This document shows, piece after piece, positions 44,526 through 59,500 of a DNA stretch of 64,000 nt (position 1 is the first letter of the stretch; the number at the start of each line of letters is the position of its first letter). The notes beneath the pieces are model-generated. The model was not told the DNA's origin. It worked only from the letters and a program-made list of their open reading frames with translations, and made no database searches. The stretch is from the NCBI GenBank assembly GCA_936440205.1, contig OW387147.1, forward strand, positions 2,356,001-2,420,000, written 5' to 3'. A program made the position numbers and the translations under genes. This DNA is from Lepidonotus clava. Taxonomy: Eukaryota > Annelida > Polychaeta > Phyllodocida > Polynoidae.

Positions 44526-47500
44526 CCAATGTTCTTTCGGTCGTCATGAACCCTAAATTCTCATCATTATTAAACTCTGTGTTTGAGGAAAGATTGTTTG
44601 TCTGAGTTTAAATCATTTGGTTCCAACAAGACCGTGCTAGTGGTCCTTGAACTCCAAAAGGAAAAGAACGTAAGCACCCAATCTCCAAAAGATTGTCTTG
44701 GGTATATCATTTGGTCTTAACGCATTCAAGGCGCCACTCATTTGAGCATGTCTAAAGTTATATATGCATGGAAAGAGGGAAAATTTGGCTTCTCATTGAT
44801 GAAAAGGTTTCTGAAAAAGAGTGACTAGAATGGGAGTTATGTCCGTATGAAGTACCATACCTCAGTTTCGGTTTAATTTAGCCACTTGAGCAATGAAAGC
44901 AATGAAATGTTTGGAAAATTATATACTTTAATCTGAACCAGAGCGAAAAGTTGTCAAAACAATATTTTCACTATAATTTGACCATTTAATTTCTATTTCA
45001 TCATTTCCCTAGTAAATACTGCTGTTAGATGGCCATTACCCAGTAAAATCTTGTCCAGTTGAATATTTATGCCACTTAAAAGGTTTTATATAGAGAATAA
45101 AAAGCATGACTTTGCTTGATTGATAATCTCATATAAAATAATTCTTACAAAACTTAATTGAAAGAATTCAAGCTAAAGTTTTCTATAAAGGACCTGTTTG
45201 GGTATATCAAAACCCCCTCGAATGTATCCCTGAGGCATCTTGTGTCCTTAAAGGATTAAGTTTCTGAACTGAGTCCTATTGGAATTAAGTGTAAGTAGAT
45301 GGGAGGCGTCTGTCCGTCTTACATTAATTTAGCCCTTGTTGTTCAGGAAAAGCAGGCAAAAGGAGCAATAAAAGCCTAAATTCCCTCAAGTTTTCTTCAG
45401 GCAAAGCATAGGGACAAAATTATTCTTTGAAAATTATCAAGATAACGTTAACAACATGTGCAAACAGCTCTCCATTTGCCAGGCTTAACACTGCAGCCCG
45501 TGTAGGTCTTTGTCTTTGTTCACCTCAGACCCCTGACGCAGCTACTACTGCACTCGTTGCCCCATGTTATAGTTATGCCAGCAGAATGTACGCTGAATTA
45601 ACCATGTACCTACCCAGATATTCTGCTGTGCGCCTCACTGGGCACACACACAAGATTCCCCCGCTTTGATATGTATGAATGTTTCTGGGTGGGTGAACCT
45701 CAAAGGTCCCGCAATAGGCTGTAAGGAACTCTCTTCTAGTGTCTACGTGCTTTGTATTCCGTGAGAACGGACGGACCCTCAGACAGCTATATCCTCTTCA
45801 CAATGCCTATACAACTGTGATTCACACTCTCCAAAGCATTCAAGTTACACGGCAAGCTACTCTCTTTCTGTGAGGCCTGGATTGAACAGTCAGTGTTCCA
45901 TCATTAGTCTGGGAATTAAACTATTACATATGCCCCGCATTGAATAGCTAAGGGATTTATGTTCCTATACTGCCAGGAGTGATGTGCCTATTGATAATCT
46001 GCTTTCAGTGATTGATGTCTGAAGGCTGATCTATGGAAAACCAATTAGGTAAGTGACTCCACATCCAATTCATTTTCCCAGCATTGTTTTTGAGGAAATT
46101 ACAACTGTTCTGTACTGGTCAAGGAATAAATAATCACCCTCCATCGTGGCAGCCACACATGTTAATTTTTAGAAAAGAGAAAGTTGAAATACACATTCCT
46201 ACTGCCTGGCCAACAACTGACAAAATTCTAAGCAATGAAAGCCCCCCAAACACTCTTTGTCCTTCCCCGGTCCCTTTTTTGTCTAGTCTGAAGTATAGTC
46301 CTTAGGCCACCTTCCGTACTTTTAATAATGATTTTATTAAGCAGGTGCATTTCTGCCCTAGAACTGAACCCCTATACATATTGTTAATCAGAGAAATTCA
46401 AGCTATTAATTACTCCATGCAAAATTAATATGCTTCTTGACCAAAGCCAAAACACAACCACTTGCCTGCAATCAAAAAATAACTCTTTTTTTTTTTTTTT
46501 TTTTTTTTTTTCCAATGTTCTTTCGGTCGTCATGAACCCTAAATTCTCATCATTATTAAACTCTGTGTTTGAGGAAAGATTGTTTGTCTGAGTTTAAATC
46601 ATTTGGTTCCAACAAGACCGTGCTAGTGGTCCTTGAACTCCAAAAGGAAAAGAACGTAAGCACCCAATCTCCAAAAGATTGTCTTGGGTATATCATTTGG
46701 TCTTAACGCATTCAAGGCGCCACTCATTTGAGCATGTCTAAAGTTATATATGCATGGAAAGAGGGAAAATTTGGCTTCTCATTGATGAAAAGGTTTCTGA
46801 AAAAGAGTGACTAGAATGGGAGTTATGTCCGTATGAAGTACCATACCTCAGTTTCGGTTTAATTTAGCCACTTGAGCAATGAAAGCAATGAAATGTTTGG
46901 AAAATTATATACTTTAATCTGAACCAGAGCGAAAAGTTGTCAAAACAATATTTTCACTATAATTTGACCATTTAATTTCTATTTCATCATTTCCCTAGTA
47001 AATACTGCTGTTAGATGGCCATTACCCAGTAAAATCTTGTCCAGTTGAATATTTATGCCACTTAAAAGGTTTTATATAGAGAATAAAAAGCATGACTTTG
47101 CTTGATTGATAATCTCATATAAAATAATTCTTACAAAACTTAATTGAAAGAATTCAAGCTAAAGTTTTCTATAAAGGACCTGTTTGGGTATATCAAAACC
47201 CCCTCGATTGTATCCCTGAGGCATCTTGTGTCCTTAAAGGATTAAGTTTCTGAACTGAGTCCTATTGGAATTAAGTGTAAGTAGATGGGAGGCGTCTGTC
47301 CGTCTTACATTAATTTAGCCCTTGTTGTTCAGGAAAAGCAGGCAAAGGTTAACACATGTTAATTTTTAGAAAAGAGAAAGTTGAAATACACATTCCTACT
47401 GCCTGGCCAACAACTGACAAAATTCTAAGCAATGAAAGCCCCCCAAACACTCTTTGTCCTTCCCCGGTCCCTTTTTTGTCTAGTCTGAAGTATAGTCCTT

Positions 47501-50500
47501 AGGCCACCTTCCGTACTTTTAATAATGATTTTATTAAGCAGGTGCATTTCTGCCCTAGAACTGAACCCCTATACATATTGTTAATCAGAGAAATTCAAGC
47601 TATTAATTACTCCATGCAAAATTAATATGCTTCTTGACCAAAGCCAAAACACAACCACTTGCCTGCAATCAAAAAATAACTCTTTTTTTTTTTTTTTTTT
47701 TTTTTTTTCCAATGTTCTTTCGGTCGTCATGAACCCTAAATTCTCATCATTATTAAACTCTGTGTTTGAGGAAAGATTGTTTGTCTGAGTTTAAATCATT
47801 TGGTTCCAACAAGACCGTGCTAGTGGTCCTTGAACTCCAAAAGGAAAAGAACGTAAGCACCCAATCTCCAAAAGATTGTCTTGGGTATATCATTTGGTCT
47901 TAACGCATTCAAGGCGCCACTCATTTGAGCATGTCTAAAGTTATATATGCATGGAAAGAGGGAAAATTTGGCTTCTCATTGATGAAAAGGTTTCTGAAAA
48001 AGAGTGACTAGAATGGGAGTTATGTCCGTATGAAGTACCATACCTCAGTTTCGGTTTAATTTAGCCACTTGAGCAATGAAAGCAATGAAATGTTTGGAAA
48101 ATTATATACTTTAATCTGAACCAGAGCGAAAAGTTGTCAAAACAATATTTTCACTATAATTTGACCATTTAATTTCTATTTCATCATTTCCCTAGTAAAT
48201 ACTGCTGTTAGATGGCCATTACCCAGTAAAATCTTGTCCAGTTGAATATTTATGCCACTTAAAAGGTTTTATATAGAGAATAAAAAGCATGACTTTGCTT
48301 GATTGATAATCTCATATAAAATAATTCTTACAAAACTTAATTGAAAGAATTCAAGCTAAAGTTTTCTATAAAGGACCTGTTTGGGTATATCAAAACCCCC
48401 TCGAATGTATCCCTGAGGCATCTTGTGTCCTTAAAGGATTAAGTTTCTGAACTGAGTCCTATTGGAATTAAGTGTAAGTAGATGGGAGGCGTCTGTCCGT
48501 CTTACATTAATTTAGCCCTTGTTGTTCAGGAAAAGCAGGCAAAAGGAGCAATAAAAGCCTAAATTCCCTCAAGTTTTCTTCAGGCAAAGCATAGGGACAA
48601 AATTATTCTTTGAAAATTATCAAGATAACGTTAACAACATGTGCAAACAGCTCTCCATTTGCCAGGCTTAACACTGCAGCCCGTGTAGGTCTTTGTCTTT
48701 GTTCACCTCAGACCCCTGACGCAGCTACTACTGCACTCGTTGCCCCATGTTATAGTTATGCCAGCAGAATGTACGCTGAATTAACCATGTACCTACCCAG
48801 ATATTCTGCTGTGCGCCTCACTGGGCACACACACAAGATTCCCCCGCTTTGATATGTATGAATGTTTCTGGGTGGGTGAACCTCAAAGGTCCCGCAATAG
48901 GCTGTAAGGAACTCTCTTCTAGTGTCTACGTGCTTTGTATTCCGTGAGAACGGACGGACCCTCAGACAGCTATATCCTCTTCACAATGCCTATACAACTG
49001 TGATTCACACTCTCCAAAGCATTCAAGTTACACGGCAAGCTACTCTCTTTCTGTGAGGCCTGGATTGAACAGTCAGTGTTCCATCATTAGTCTGGGAATT
49101 AAACTATTACATATGCCCCGCATTGAATAGCTAAGGGATTTATGTTCCTATACTGCCAGGAGTGATGTGCCTATTGATAATCTGCTTTCAGTGATTGATG
49201 TCTGAAGGCTGATCTATGGAAAACCAATTAGGTAAGTGACTCCACATCCAATTCATTTTCCCAGCATTGTTTTTGAGGAAATTACAACTGTTCTGTACTG
49301 GTCAAGGAATAAATAATCACCCTCCATCGTGGCAGCCACACATGTTAATTTTTAGAAAAGAGAAAGTTGAAATACACATTCCTACTGCCTGGCCAACAAC
49401 TGACAAAATTCTAAGCAATGAAAGCCCCCCAAACACTCTTTGTCCTTCCCCGGTCCCTTTTTTGTCTAGTCTGAAGTATAGTCCTTAGGCCACCTTCCGT
49501 ACTTTTAATAATGATTTTATTAAGCAGGTGCATTTCTGCCCTAGAACTGAACCCCTATACATATTGTTAATCAGAGAAATTCAAGCTATTAATTACTCCA
49601 TGCAAAATCAATATGCTTCTTGACCAAAGCCAAAACACAACCACTTGCCTGCAATCAAAAAATAACTCTTTTTTTTTTTTTTTTTTTTTTTTTTTCCAAT
49701 GTTCTTTCGGTCGTCATGAACCCTAAATTCTCATCATTATTAAACTCTGTGTTTGAGGAAAGATTGTTTGTCTGAGTTTAAATCATTTGGTTCCAACAAG
49801 ACCGTGCTAGTGGTCCTTGAACTCCAAAAGGAAAAGAACGTAAGCACCCAATCTCCAAAAGATTGTCTTGGGTATATCATTTGGTCTTAACGCATTCAAG
49901 GCGCCACTCATTTGAGCATGTCTAAAGTTATATATGCATGGAAAGAGGGAAAATTTGGCTTCTCATTGATGAAAAGGTTTCTGAAAAAGAGTGACTAGAA
50001 TGGGAGTTATGTCCGTATGAAGTACCATACCTCAGTTTCGGTTTAATTTAGCCACTTGAGCAATGAAAGCAATGAAATGTTTGGAAAATTATATACTTTA
50101 ATCTGAACCAGAGCGAAAAGTTGTCAAAACAATATTTTCACTATAATTTGACCATTTAATTTCTATTTCATCATTTCCCTAGTAAATACTGCTGTTAGAT
50201 GGCCATTACCCAGTAAAATCTTGTCCAGTTGAATATTTATGCCACTTAAAAGGTTTTATATAGAGAATAAAAAGCATGACTTTGCTTGATTGATAATCAC
50301 ATATAAAATAATTCTTACAAAACTTAATTGAAAGAATTCAAGCTAAAGTTTTCTATAAAGGACCTGTTTGGGTATATCAAAACCCCCTCGAATGTATTCC
50401 TGAGGCATCTTGTGTCCTTAAAGGATTAAGTTTCTGAACTGAGTCCTATTGGAATTAAGTGTAAGTAGATGGGAGGCGTCTGTCCGTCTTACATTAATTT

Positions 50501-53500
50501 AGCCCTTGTTGTTCAGGAAAAGCAGGCAAAAGGAGCAATAAAAGCCTAAATTCCCTCAAGTTTTCTTCAGGCAAAGCATAGGGACAAAATTATTCTTTGA
50601 AAATTATCAAGATAACGTTAACAACATGTGCAAACAGCTCTCCATTTGCCAGGCTTAACACTGCAGCCCGTGTAGGTCTTTGTCTTTGTTCACCTCAGAC
50701 CCCTGACGCAGCTACTACTGCACTCGTTGCCCCATGTTATAGTTATGCCAGCAGAATGTACGCTGAATTAACCATGTACCTACCCAGATATTCTGCTGTG
50801 CGCCTCACTGGGCACACACACAAGATTCCCCCGCTTTAATATGTTTGAATGTTTCTGGGTGGGTGAACCTCAAAGGTCCCGCAATAGGCTGTAAGGAACT
50901 CTCTTCTAGTGTCTACGTGCTTTGTATTCCGTGAGAACGGACGGACCCTCAGACAGCTATATCCTCTTCACAATGCCTATACAACTGTGATTCACACTCT
51001 CCAAAGCATTCAAGTTACACGGCAAGCTACTCTCTTTCTGTGAGGCCTGGATTGAACAGTCAGTGTTCCATCATTAGTCTGGGAATTAAACTATTACATA
51101 TGCCCCGCATTGAATAGCTAAGGGATTTATGTTCCTATACTGCCAGGAGTGATGTGCCTATTGATAATCTGCTTTCAGTGATTGATGTCTGAAGGCTGAT
51201 CTATGGAAAACCAATTAGGTAAGTGACTCCACATCCAATTCATTTTCCCAGCATTGTTTTTGAGGAAATTACAACTGTTCTGTACTGGTCAAGGAATAAA
51301 TAATCACCCTCCATCGTGGCAGCCACACATGTTAATTTTTAGAAAAGAGAAAGTTGAAATACACATTCCTACTGCCTGGCCAACAACTGACAAAATTCTA
51401 AGCAATGAAAGCCCCCCAAACACTCTTTGTCCTTCCCCGGTCCCTTTTTTGTCTAGTCTGAAGTATAGTCCTTAGGCCACCTTCCGTACTTTTAATAATG
51501 ATTTTATTAAGCAGGTGCATTTCTGCCCTAGAACTGAACCCCTATACATATTGTTAATCAGAGAAATTCAAGCTATTAATTACTCCATGCAAAATTAATA
51601 TGCTTCTTGACCAAAGCCAAAACACAACCACTTGCCTGCAATCAAAAAATAACTCTTTTTTTTATCTTTTTTTTTTTTTTTTCCAATGTTCTTTCGGTCG
51701 TCATGAACCCTAAATTCTCATCATTATTAAACTCTGTGTTTGAGGAAAGATTGTTTGTCTGAGTTTAAATCATTTGGTTCCAACAAGACCGTGCTAGTGG
51801 TCCTTGAACTCCAAAAGGAAAAGAACGTAAGCACCCAATCTCCAAAAGATTGTCTTGGGTATATCATTTGGTCTTAACGCATTCAAGGCGCCACTCATTT
51901 GAGCATGTCTAAAGTTATATATGCATGGAAAGAGGGAAAATTTGGCTTCTCATTGATGAAAAGGTTTCTGAAAAAGAGTGACTAGAATGGGAGTTATGTC
52001 CGTATGAAGTACCATACCTCAGTTTCGGTTTAATTTAGCCACTTGAGCAATGAAAGCAATGAAATGTTTGGAAAATTATATACTTTAATCTGAACCAGAG
52101 CGAAAAGTTGTCAAAACAATATTTTCACTATAATTTGACCATTTAATTTCTATTTCATCATTTCCCTAGTAAATACTGCTGTTAGATGGCCATTACCCAG
52201 TAAAATCTTGTCCAGTTGAATATTTATGCCACTTAAAAGGTTTTATATAGAGAATAAAAAGCATGACTTTGCTTGATTGATAATCTCATATAAAATAATT
52301 CTTACAAAACTTAATTGAAAGAATTCAAGCTAAAGTTTTCTATAAAGGACCTGTTTGGGTATATCAAAACCCCCTCGAATGTATCCCTGAGGCATCTTGT
52401 GTCCTTAAAGGATTAAGTTTCTGAACTGAGTCCTATTGGAATTAAGTGTAAGTAGATGGGAGGCGTCTGTCCGTCTTACATTAATTTAGCCCTTGTTGTT
52501 CAGGAAAAGCAGGCAAAAGGAGCAATAAAAGCCTAAATTCCCTCAAGTTTTCTTCAGGCAAAGCATAGGGACAAAATTATTCTTTGAAAATTATCAAGAT
52601 AACGTTAACAACATGTGCAAACAGCTCTCCATTTGCCAGGCTTAACACTGCAGCCCGTGTAGGTCTTTGTCTTTGTTCACCTCAGACCCCTGACGCAGCT
52701 ACTACTGCACTCGTTGCCCCATGTTATAGTTATGCCAGCAGAATGTACGCTGAATTAACCATGTACCTACCCAGATATTCTGCTGTGCGCCTCACTGGGC
52801 ACACACACAAGATTCCCCCGCTTTGATATGTATGAATGTTTCTGGGTGGGTGAACCTCAAAGGTCCCGCAATAGGCTGTAAGGAACTCTCTTCTAGTGTC
52901 TACGTGCTTTGTATTCCGTGAGAACGGACGGACCCTCAGACAGCTATATCCTCTTCACAATGCCTATACAACTGTGATTCACACTCTCCAAAGCATTCAA
53001 GTTACACGGCAAGCTACTCTCTTTCTGTGAGGCCTGGATTGAACAGTCAGTGTTCCATCATTAGTCTGGGAATTAAACTATTACATATGCCCCGCATTGA
53101 ATAGCTAAGGGATTTATGTTCCTATACTGCCAGGAGTGATGTGCCTATTGATAATCTGCTTTCAGTGATTGATGTCTGAAGGCTGATCTATGGAAAACCA
53201 ATTAGGTAAGTGACTCCACATCCAATTCATTTTCCCAGCATTGTTTTTGAGGAAATTACAACTGTTCTGTACTGGTCAAGGAATAAATAATCACCCTCCA
53301 TCGTGGCAGCCACACATGTTAATTTTTAGAAAAGAGAAAGTTGAAATACACATTCCTACTGCCTGGCCAACAACTGACAAAATTCTAAGCAATGAAAGCC
53401 CCCCAAACACTCTTTGTCCTTCCCCGGTCCCTTTTTTGTCTAGTCTGAAGTATAGTCCTTAGGCCACCTTCCGTACTTTTAATAATGATTTTATTAAGCA

Positions 53501-56500
53501 GGTGCATTTCTGCCCTAGAACTGAACCCCTATACATATTGTTAATCAGAGAAATTCAAGCTATTAATTACTCCATGCAAAATTAATATGCTTCTTGACCA
53601 AAGCCAAAACACAACCACTTGCCTGCAATCAAAAAATAACTCTTTTTTTTATCTTTTTTTTTTTTTTTTCCAATGTTCTTTCGGTCGTCATGAACCCTAA
53701 ATTCTCATCATTATTAAACTCTGTGTTTGAGGAAAGATTGTTTGTCTGAGTTTAAATCATTTGGTTCCAACAAGACCGTGCTAGTGGTCCTTGAACTCCA
53801 AAAGGAAAAGAACGTAAGCACCCAATCTCCAAAAGATTGTCTTGGGTATATCATTTGGTCTTAACGCATTCAAGGCGCCACTCATTTGAGCATGTCTAAA
53901 GTTATATATGCATGGAAAGAGGGAAAATTTGGCTTCTCATTGATGAAAAGGTTTCTGAAAAAGAGTGACTAGAATGGGAGTTATGTCCGTATGAAGTACC
54001 ATACCTCAGTTTCGGTTTAATTTAGCCACTTGAGCAATGAAAGCAATGAAATGTTTGGAAAATTATATACTTTAATCTGAACCAGAGCGAAAAGTTGTCA
54101 AAACAATATTTTCACTATAATTTGACCATTTAATTTCTATTTCATCATTTCCCTAGTAAATACTGCTGTTAGATGGCCATTACCCAGTAAAATCTTGTCC
54201 AGTTGAATATTTATGCCACTTAAAAGGTTTTATATAGAGAATAAAAAGCATGACTTTGCTTGATTGATAATCTCATATAAAATAATTCTTACAAAACTTA
54301 ATTGAAAGAATTCAAGCTAAAGTTTTCTATAAAGGACCTGTTTGGGTATATCAAAACCCCCTCGAATGTATCCCTGAGGCATCTTGTGTCCTTAAAGGAT
54401 TAAGTTTCTGAACTGAGTCCTATTGGAATTAAGTGTAAGTAGATGGGAGGCGTCTGTCCGTCTTACATTAATTTAGCCCTTGTTGTTCAGGAAAAGCAGG
54501 CAAAAGGAGCAATAAAAGCCTAAATTCCCTCAAGTTTTCTTCAGGCAAAGCATAGGGACAAAATTATTCTTTGAAAATTATCAAGATAACGTTAACAACA
54601 TGTGCAAACAGCTCTCCATTTGCCAGGCTTAACACTGCAGCCCGTGTAGGTCTTTGTCTTTGTTCACCTCAGACCCCTGACGCAGCTACTACTGCACTCG
54701 TTGCCCCATGTTATAGTTATGCCAGCAGAATGTACGCTGAATTAACCATGTACCTACCCAGATATTCTGCTGTGCGCCTCACTGGGCACACACACAAGAT
54801 TCCCCCGCTTTGATATGTATGAATGTTTCTGGGTGGGTGAACCTCAAAGGTCCCGCAATAGGCTGTAAGGAACTCTCTTCTAGTGTCTACGTGCTTTGTA
54901 TTCCGTGAGAACGGACGGACCCTCAGACAGCTATATCCTCTTCACAATGCCTATACAACTGTGATTCACACTCTCCAAAGCATTCAAGTTACACGGCAAG
55001 CTACTCTCTTTCTGTGAGGCCTGGATTGAACAGTCAGTGTTCCATCATTAGTCTGGGAATTAAACTATTACATATGCCCCGCATTGAATAGCTAAGGGAT
55101 TTATGTTCCTATACTGCCAGGAGTGATGTGCCTATTGATAATCTGCTTTCAGTGATTGATGTCTGAAGGCTGATCTATGGAAAAGCAATTAGGTAAGTGA
55201 CTCCACATCCAATTCATTTTCCCAGCATTGTTTTTGAGGAAATTACAACTGTTCTGTACTGGTCAAGGAATAAATAATCACCCTCCATCGTGGCAGCCAC
55301 ACATGTTAATTTTTAGAAAAGAGAAAGTTGAAATACACATTCCTACTGCCTGGCCAACAACTGACAAAATTCTAAGCAATGAAAGCCCCCCAAACACTCT
55401 TTGTCCTTCCCCGGTCCCTTTTTTGTCTAGTCTGAAGTATAGTCCTTAGGCCACCTTCCGTACTTTTAATAATGATTTTATTAAGCAGGTGCATTTCTGC
55501 CCTAGAACTGAACCCCTATACATATTGTTAATCAGAGAAATTCAAGCTATTAATTACTCCATGCAAAATTAATATGCTTCTTGACCAAAGCCAAAACACA
55601 ACCACTTGCCTGCAATCAAAAAATAACTCTTTTTTTTTTTCTTTTTTTTTTTTTTTTCCAATGTTCTTTCGGTCGTCATGAACCCTAAATTCTCATCATT
55701 ATTAAACTCTGTGTTTGAGGAAAGATTGTTTGTCTGAGTTTAAATCATTTGGCTCCAACAAGACCGTGCTAGTGGTCCTTGAACTCCAAAAGGAAAAGAA
55801 CGTAAGCACCCAATCTCCAAAAGATTGTCTTGGGTATATCATTTGGTCTTAACGCATTCAAGGCGCCACTCATTTGAGCATGTCTAAAGTTATATATGCA
55901 TGGAAAGAGGGAAAATTTGGCTTCTCATTGATGAAAAGGTTTCTGAAAAAGAGTGACTAGAATGGGAGTTATGTCCGTATGAAGTACCATACCTCAGTTT
56001 CGGTTTAATTTAGCCACTTGAGCAATGAAAGCAATGAAATGTTTGGAAAATTATATACTTTAATCTGAACCAGAGCGAAAAGTTGTCAAAACAATATTTT
56101 CACTATAATTTGACCATTTAATTTCTATTTCATCATTTCCCTAGTAAATACTGCTGTTAGATGGCCATTACCCAGTAAAATCTTGTCCAGTTGAATATTT
56201 ATGCCACTTAAAAGGTTTTATATAGAGAATAAAAAGCATGACTTTGCTTGATTGATAATCTCATATAAAATAATTCTTACAAAACTTAATTGAAAGAATT
56301 CAAGCTAAAGTTTTCTATAAAGGACCTGTTTGGGTATATCAAAACCCCCTCGAATGTATCCCTGAGGCATCTTGTGTCCTTAAAGGCTTAAGTTTCTGAA
56401 CTGAGTCCTATTGGAATTAAGTGTAAGTAGATGGGAGGCGTCTGTCCGTCTTACATTAATTTAGCCCTTGTTGTTCAGGAAAAGCAGGCAAAAGGAGCAA

Positions 56501-59500
56501 TAAAAGCCTAAATTCCCTCAAGTTTTCTTCAGGCAAAGCATAGGGACAAAATTATTCTTTGAAAATTATCAAGATAACGTTAACAACATGTGCAAACAGC
56601 TCTCCATTTGCCAGGCTTAACACTGCAGCCCGTGTAGGTCTTTGTCTTTGTTCACCTCAGACCCCTGACGCAGCTACTACTGCACTCGTTGCCCCATGTT
56701 ATAGTTATGCCAGCAGAATGTACGCTGAATTAACCATGTACCTACCCAGATATTCTGCTGTGCGCCTCACTGGGCACACACACAAGATTCCCCCGCTTTG
56801 ATATGTATGAATGTTTCTGGGTGGGTGAACCTCAAAGGTCCCGCAATAGGCTGTAAGGAACTCTCTTCTAGTGTCTACGTGCTTTGTATTCCGTGAGAAC
56901 GGACGGACCCTCAGACAGCTATATCCTCTTCACAATGCCTATACAACTGTGATTCACACTCTCCAAAGCATTCAAGTTACACGGCAAGCTACTCTCTTTC
57001 TGTGAGGCCTGGATTGAACAGTCAGTGTTCCATCATTAGTCTGGGAATTAAACTATTACATATGCCCCGCATTGAATAGCTAAGGGATTTATGTTCCTAT
57101 ACTGCCAGGAGTGATGTGCCTATTGATAATCTGCTTTCAGTGATTGATGTCTGAAGGCTGATCTATGGAAAAGCAATTAGGTAAGTGACTCCACATCCAA
57201 TTCATTTTCCCAGCATTGTTTTTGAGGAAATTACAACTGTTCTGTACTGGTCAAGGAATAAATAATCACCCTCCATCGTGGCAGCCACACATGTTAATTT
57301 TTAGAAAAGAGAAAGTTGAAATACACATTCCTACTGCCTGGCCAACAACTGACAAAATTCTAAGCAATGAAAGCCCCCCAAACACTCTTTGTCCTTCCCC
57401 GGTCCCTTTTTTGTCTAGTCTGAAGTATAGTCCTTAGGCCACCTTCCGTACTTTTAATAATGATTTTATTAAGCAGGTGCATTTCTGCCCTAGAACTGAA
57501 CCCCTATACATATTGTTAATCAGAGAAATTCAAGCTATTAATTACTCCATGCAAAATTAATATGCTTCTTGACCAAAGCCAAAACACAACCACTTGCCTG
57601 CAATCAAAAAATAACTCTTTTTTTTCTTTTTTTTTTTTTTTTTTCCAATGTTCTTTCGGTCGTCATGAACCCTAAATTCTCATCATTATTAAACTCTGTG
57701 TTTGAGGAAAGATTGTTTGTCTGAGTTTAAATCATTTGGTTCCAACAAGACCGTGCTAGTGGTCCTTGAACTCCAAAAGGAAAAGAACGTAAGCACCCAA
57801 TCTCCAAAAGATTGTCTTGGGTATATCATTTGGTCTTAACGCATTCAAGGCGCCACTCATTTGAGCATGTCTAAAGTTATATATGCATGGAAAGAGGGAA
57901 AATTTGGCTTCTCATTGATGAAAAGGTTTCTGAAAAAGAGTGACTAGAATGGGAGTTATGTCCGTATGAAGTACCATACCTCAGTTTCGGTTTAATTTAG
58001 CCACTTGAGCAATGAAAGCAATGAAATGTTTGGAAAATTATATACTTTAATCTGAACCAGAGCGAAAAGTTGTCAAAACAATATTTTCACTATAATTTGA
58101 CCATTTAATTTCTATTTCATCATTTCCCTAGTAAATACTGCTGTTAGATGGCCATTACCCAGTAAAATCTTGTCCAGTTGAATATTTATGCCACTTAAAA
58201 GGTTTTATATAGAGAATAAAAAGCATGACTTTGCTTGATTGATAATCTCATATAAAATAATTCTTACAAAACTTAATTGAAAGAATTCAAGCTAAAGTTT
58301 TCTATAAAGGACCTGTTTGGGTATATCAAAACCCCCTCGAATGTATCCCTGAGGCATCTTGTGTCCTTAAAGGATTAAGTTTCTGAACTGAGTCCTATTG
58401 GAATTAAGTGTAAGTAGATGGGAGGCGTCTGTCCGTCTTACATTAATTTAGCCCTTGTTGTTCAGGAAAAGCAGGCAAAAGGAGCAATAAAAGCCTAAAT
58501 TCCCTCAAGTTTTCTTCAGGCAAAGCATAGGGACAAAATTATTCTTTGAAAATTATCAAGATAACGTTAACAACATGTGCAAACAGCTCTCCATTTGCCA
58601 GGCTTAACACTGCAGCCCGTGTAGGTCTTTGTCTTTGTTCACCTCAGACCCCTGACGCAGCTACTACTGCACTCGTTGCCCCATGTTATAGTTATGCCAG
58701 CAGAATGTACGCTGAATTAACCATGTACCTACCCAGATATTCTGCTGTGCGCCTCACTGGGCACACACACAAGATTCCCCCGCTTTGATATGTATGAATG
58801 TTTCTGGGTGGGTGAACCTCAAAGGTCCCGCAATAGGCTGTAAGGAACTCTCTTCTAGTGTCTACGTGCTTTGTATTCCGTGAGAACGGACGGACCCTCA
58901 GACAGCTATATCCTCTTCACAATGCCTATACAACTGTGATTCACACTCTCCAAAGCATTCAAGTTACACGGCAAGCTACTCTCTTTCTGTGAGGCCTGGA
59001 TTGAACAGTCAGTGTTCCATCATTAGTCTGGGAATTAAACTATTACATATGCCCCGCATTGAATAGCTAAGGGATTTATGTTCCTATACTGCCAGGAGTG
59101 ATGTGCCTATTGATAATCTGCTTTCAGTGATTGATGTCTGAAGGCTGATCTATGGAAAAGCAATTAGGTAAGTGACTCCACATCCAATTCATTTTCCCAG
59201 CATTGTTTTTGAGGAAATTACAACTGTTCTGTACTGGTCAAGGAATAAATAATCACCCTCCATCGTGGCAGCCACACATGTTAATTTTTAGAAAAGAGAA
59301 AGTTGAAATACACATTCCTACTGCCTGGCCAACAACTGACAAAATTCTAAGCAATGAAAGCCCCCCAAACACTCTTTGTCCTTCCCCGGTCCCTTTTTTG
59401 TCTAGTCTGAAGTATAGTCCTTAGGCCACCTTCCGTACTTTTAATAATGATTTTATTAAGCAGGTGCATTTCTGCCCTAGAACTGAACCCCTATACATAT

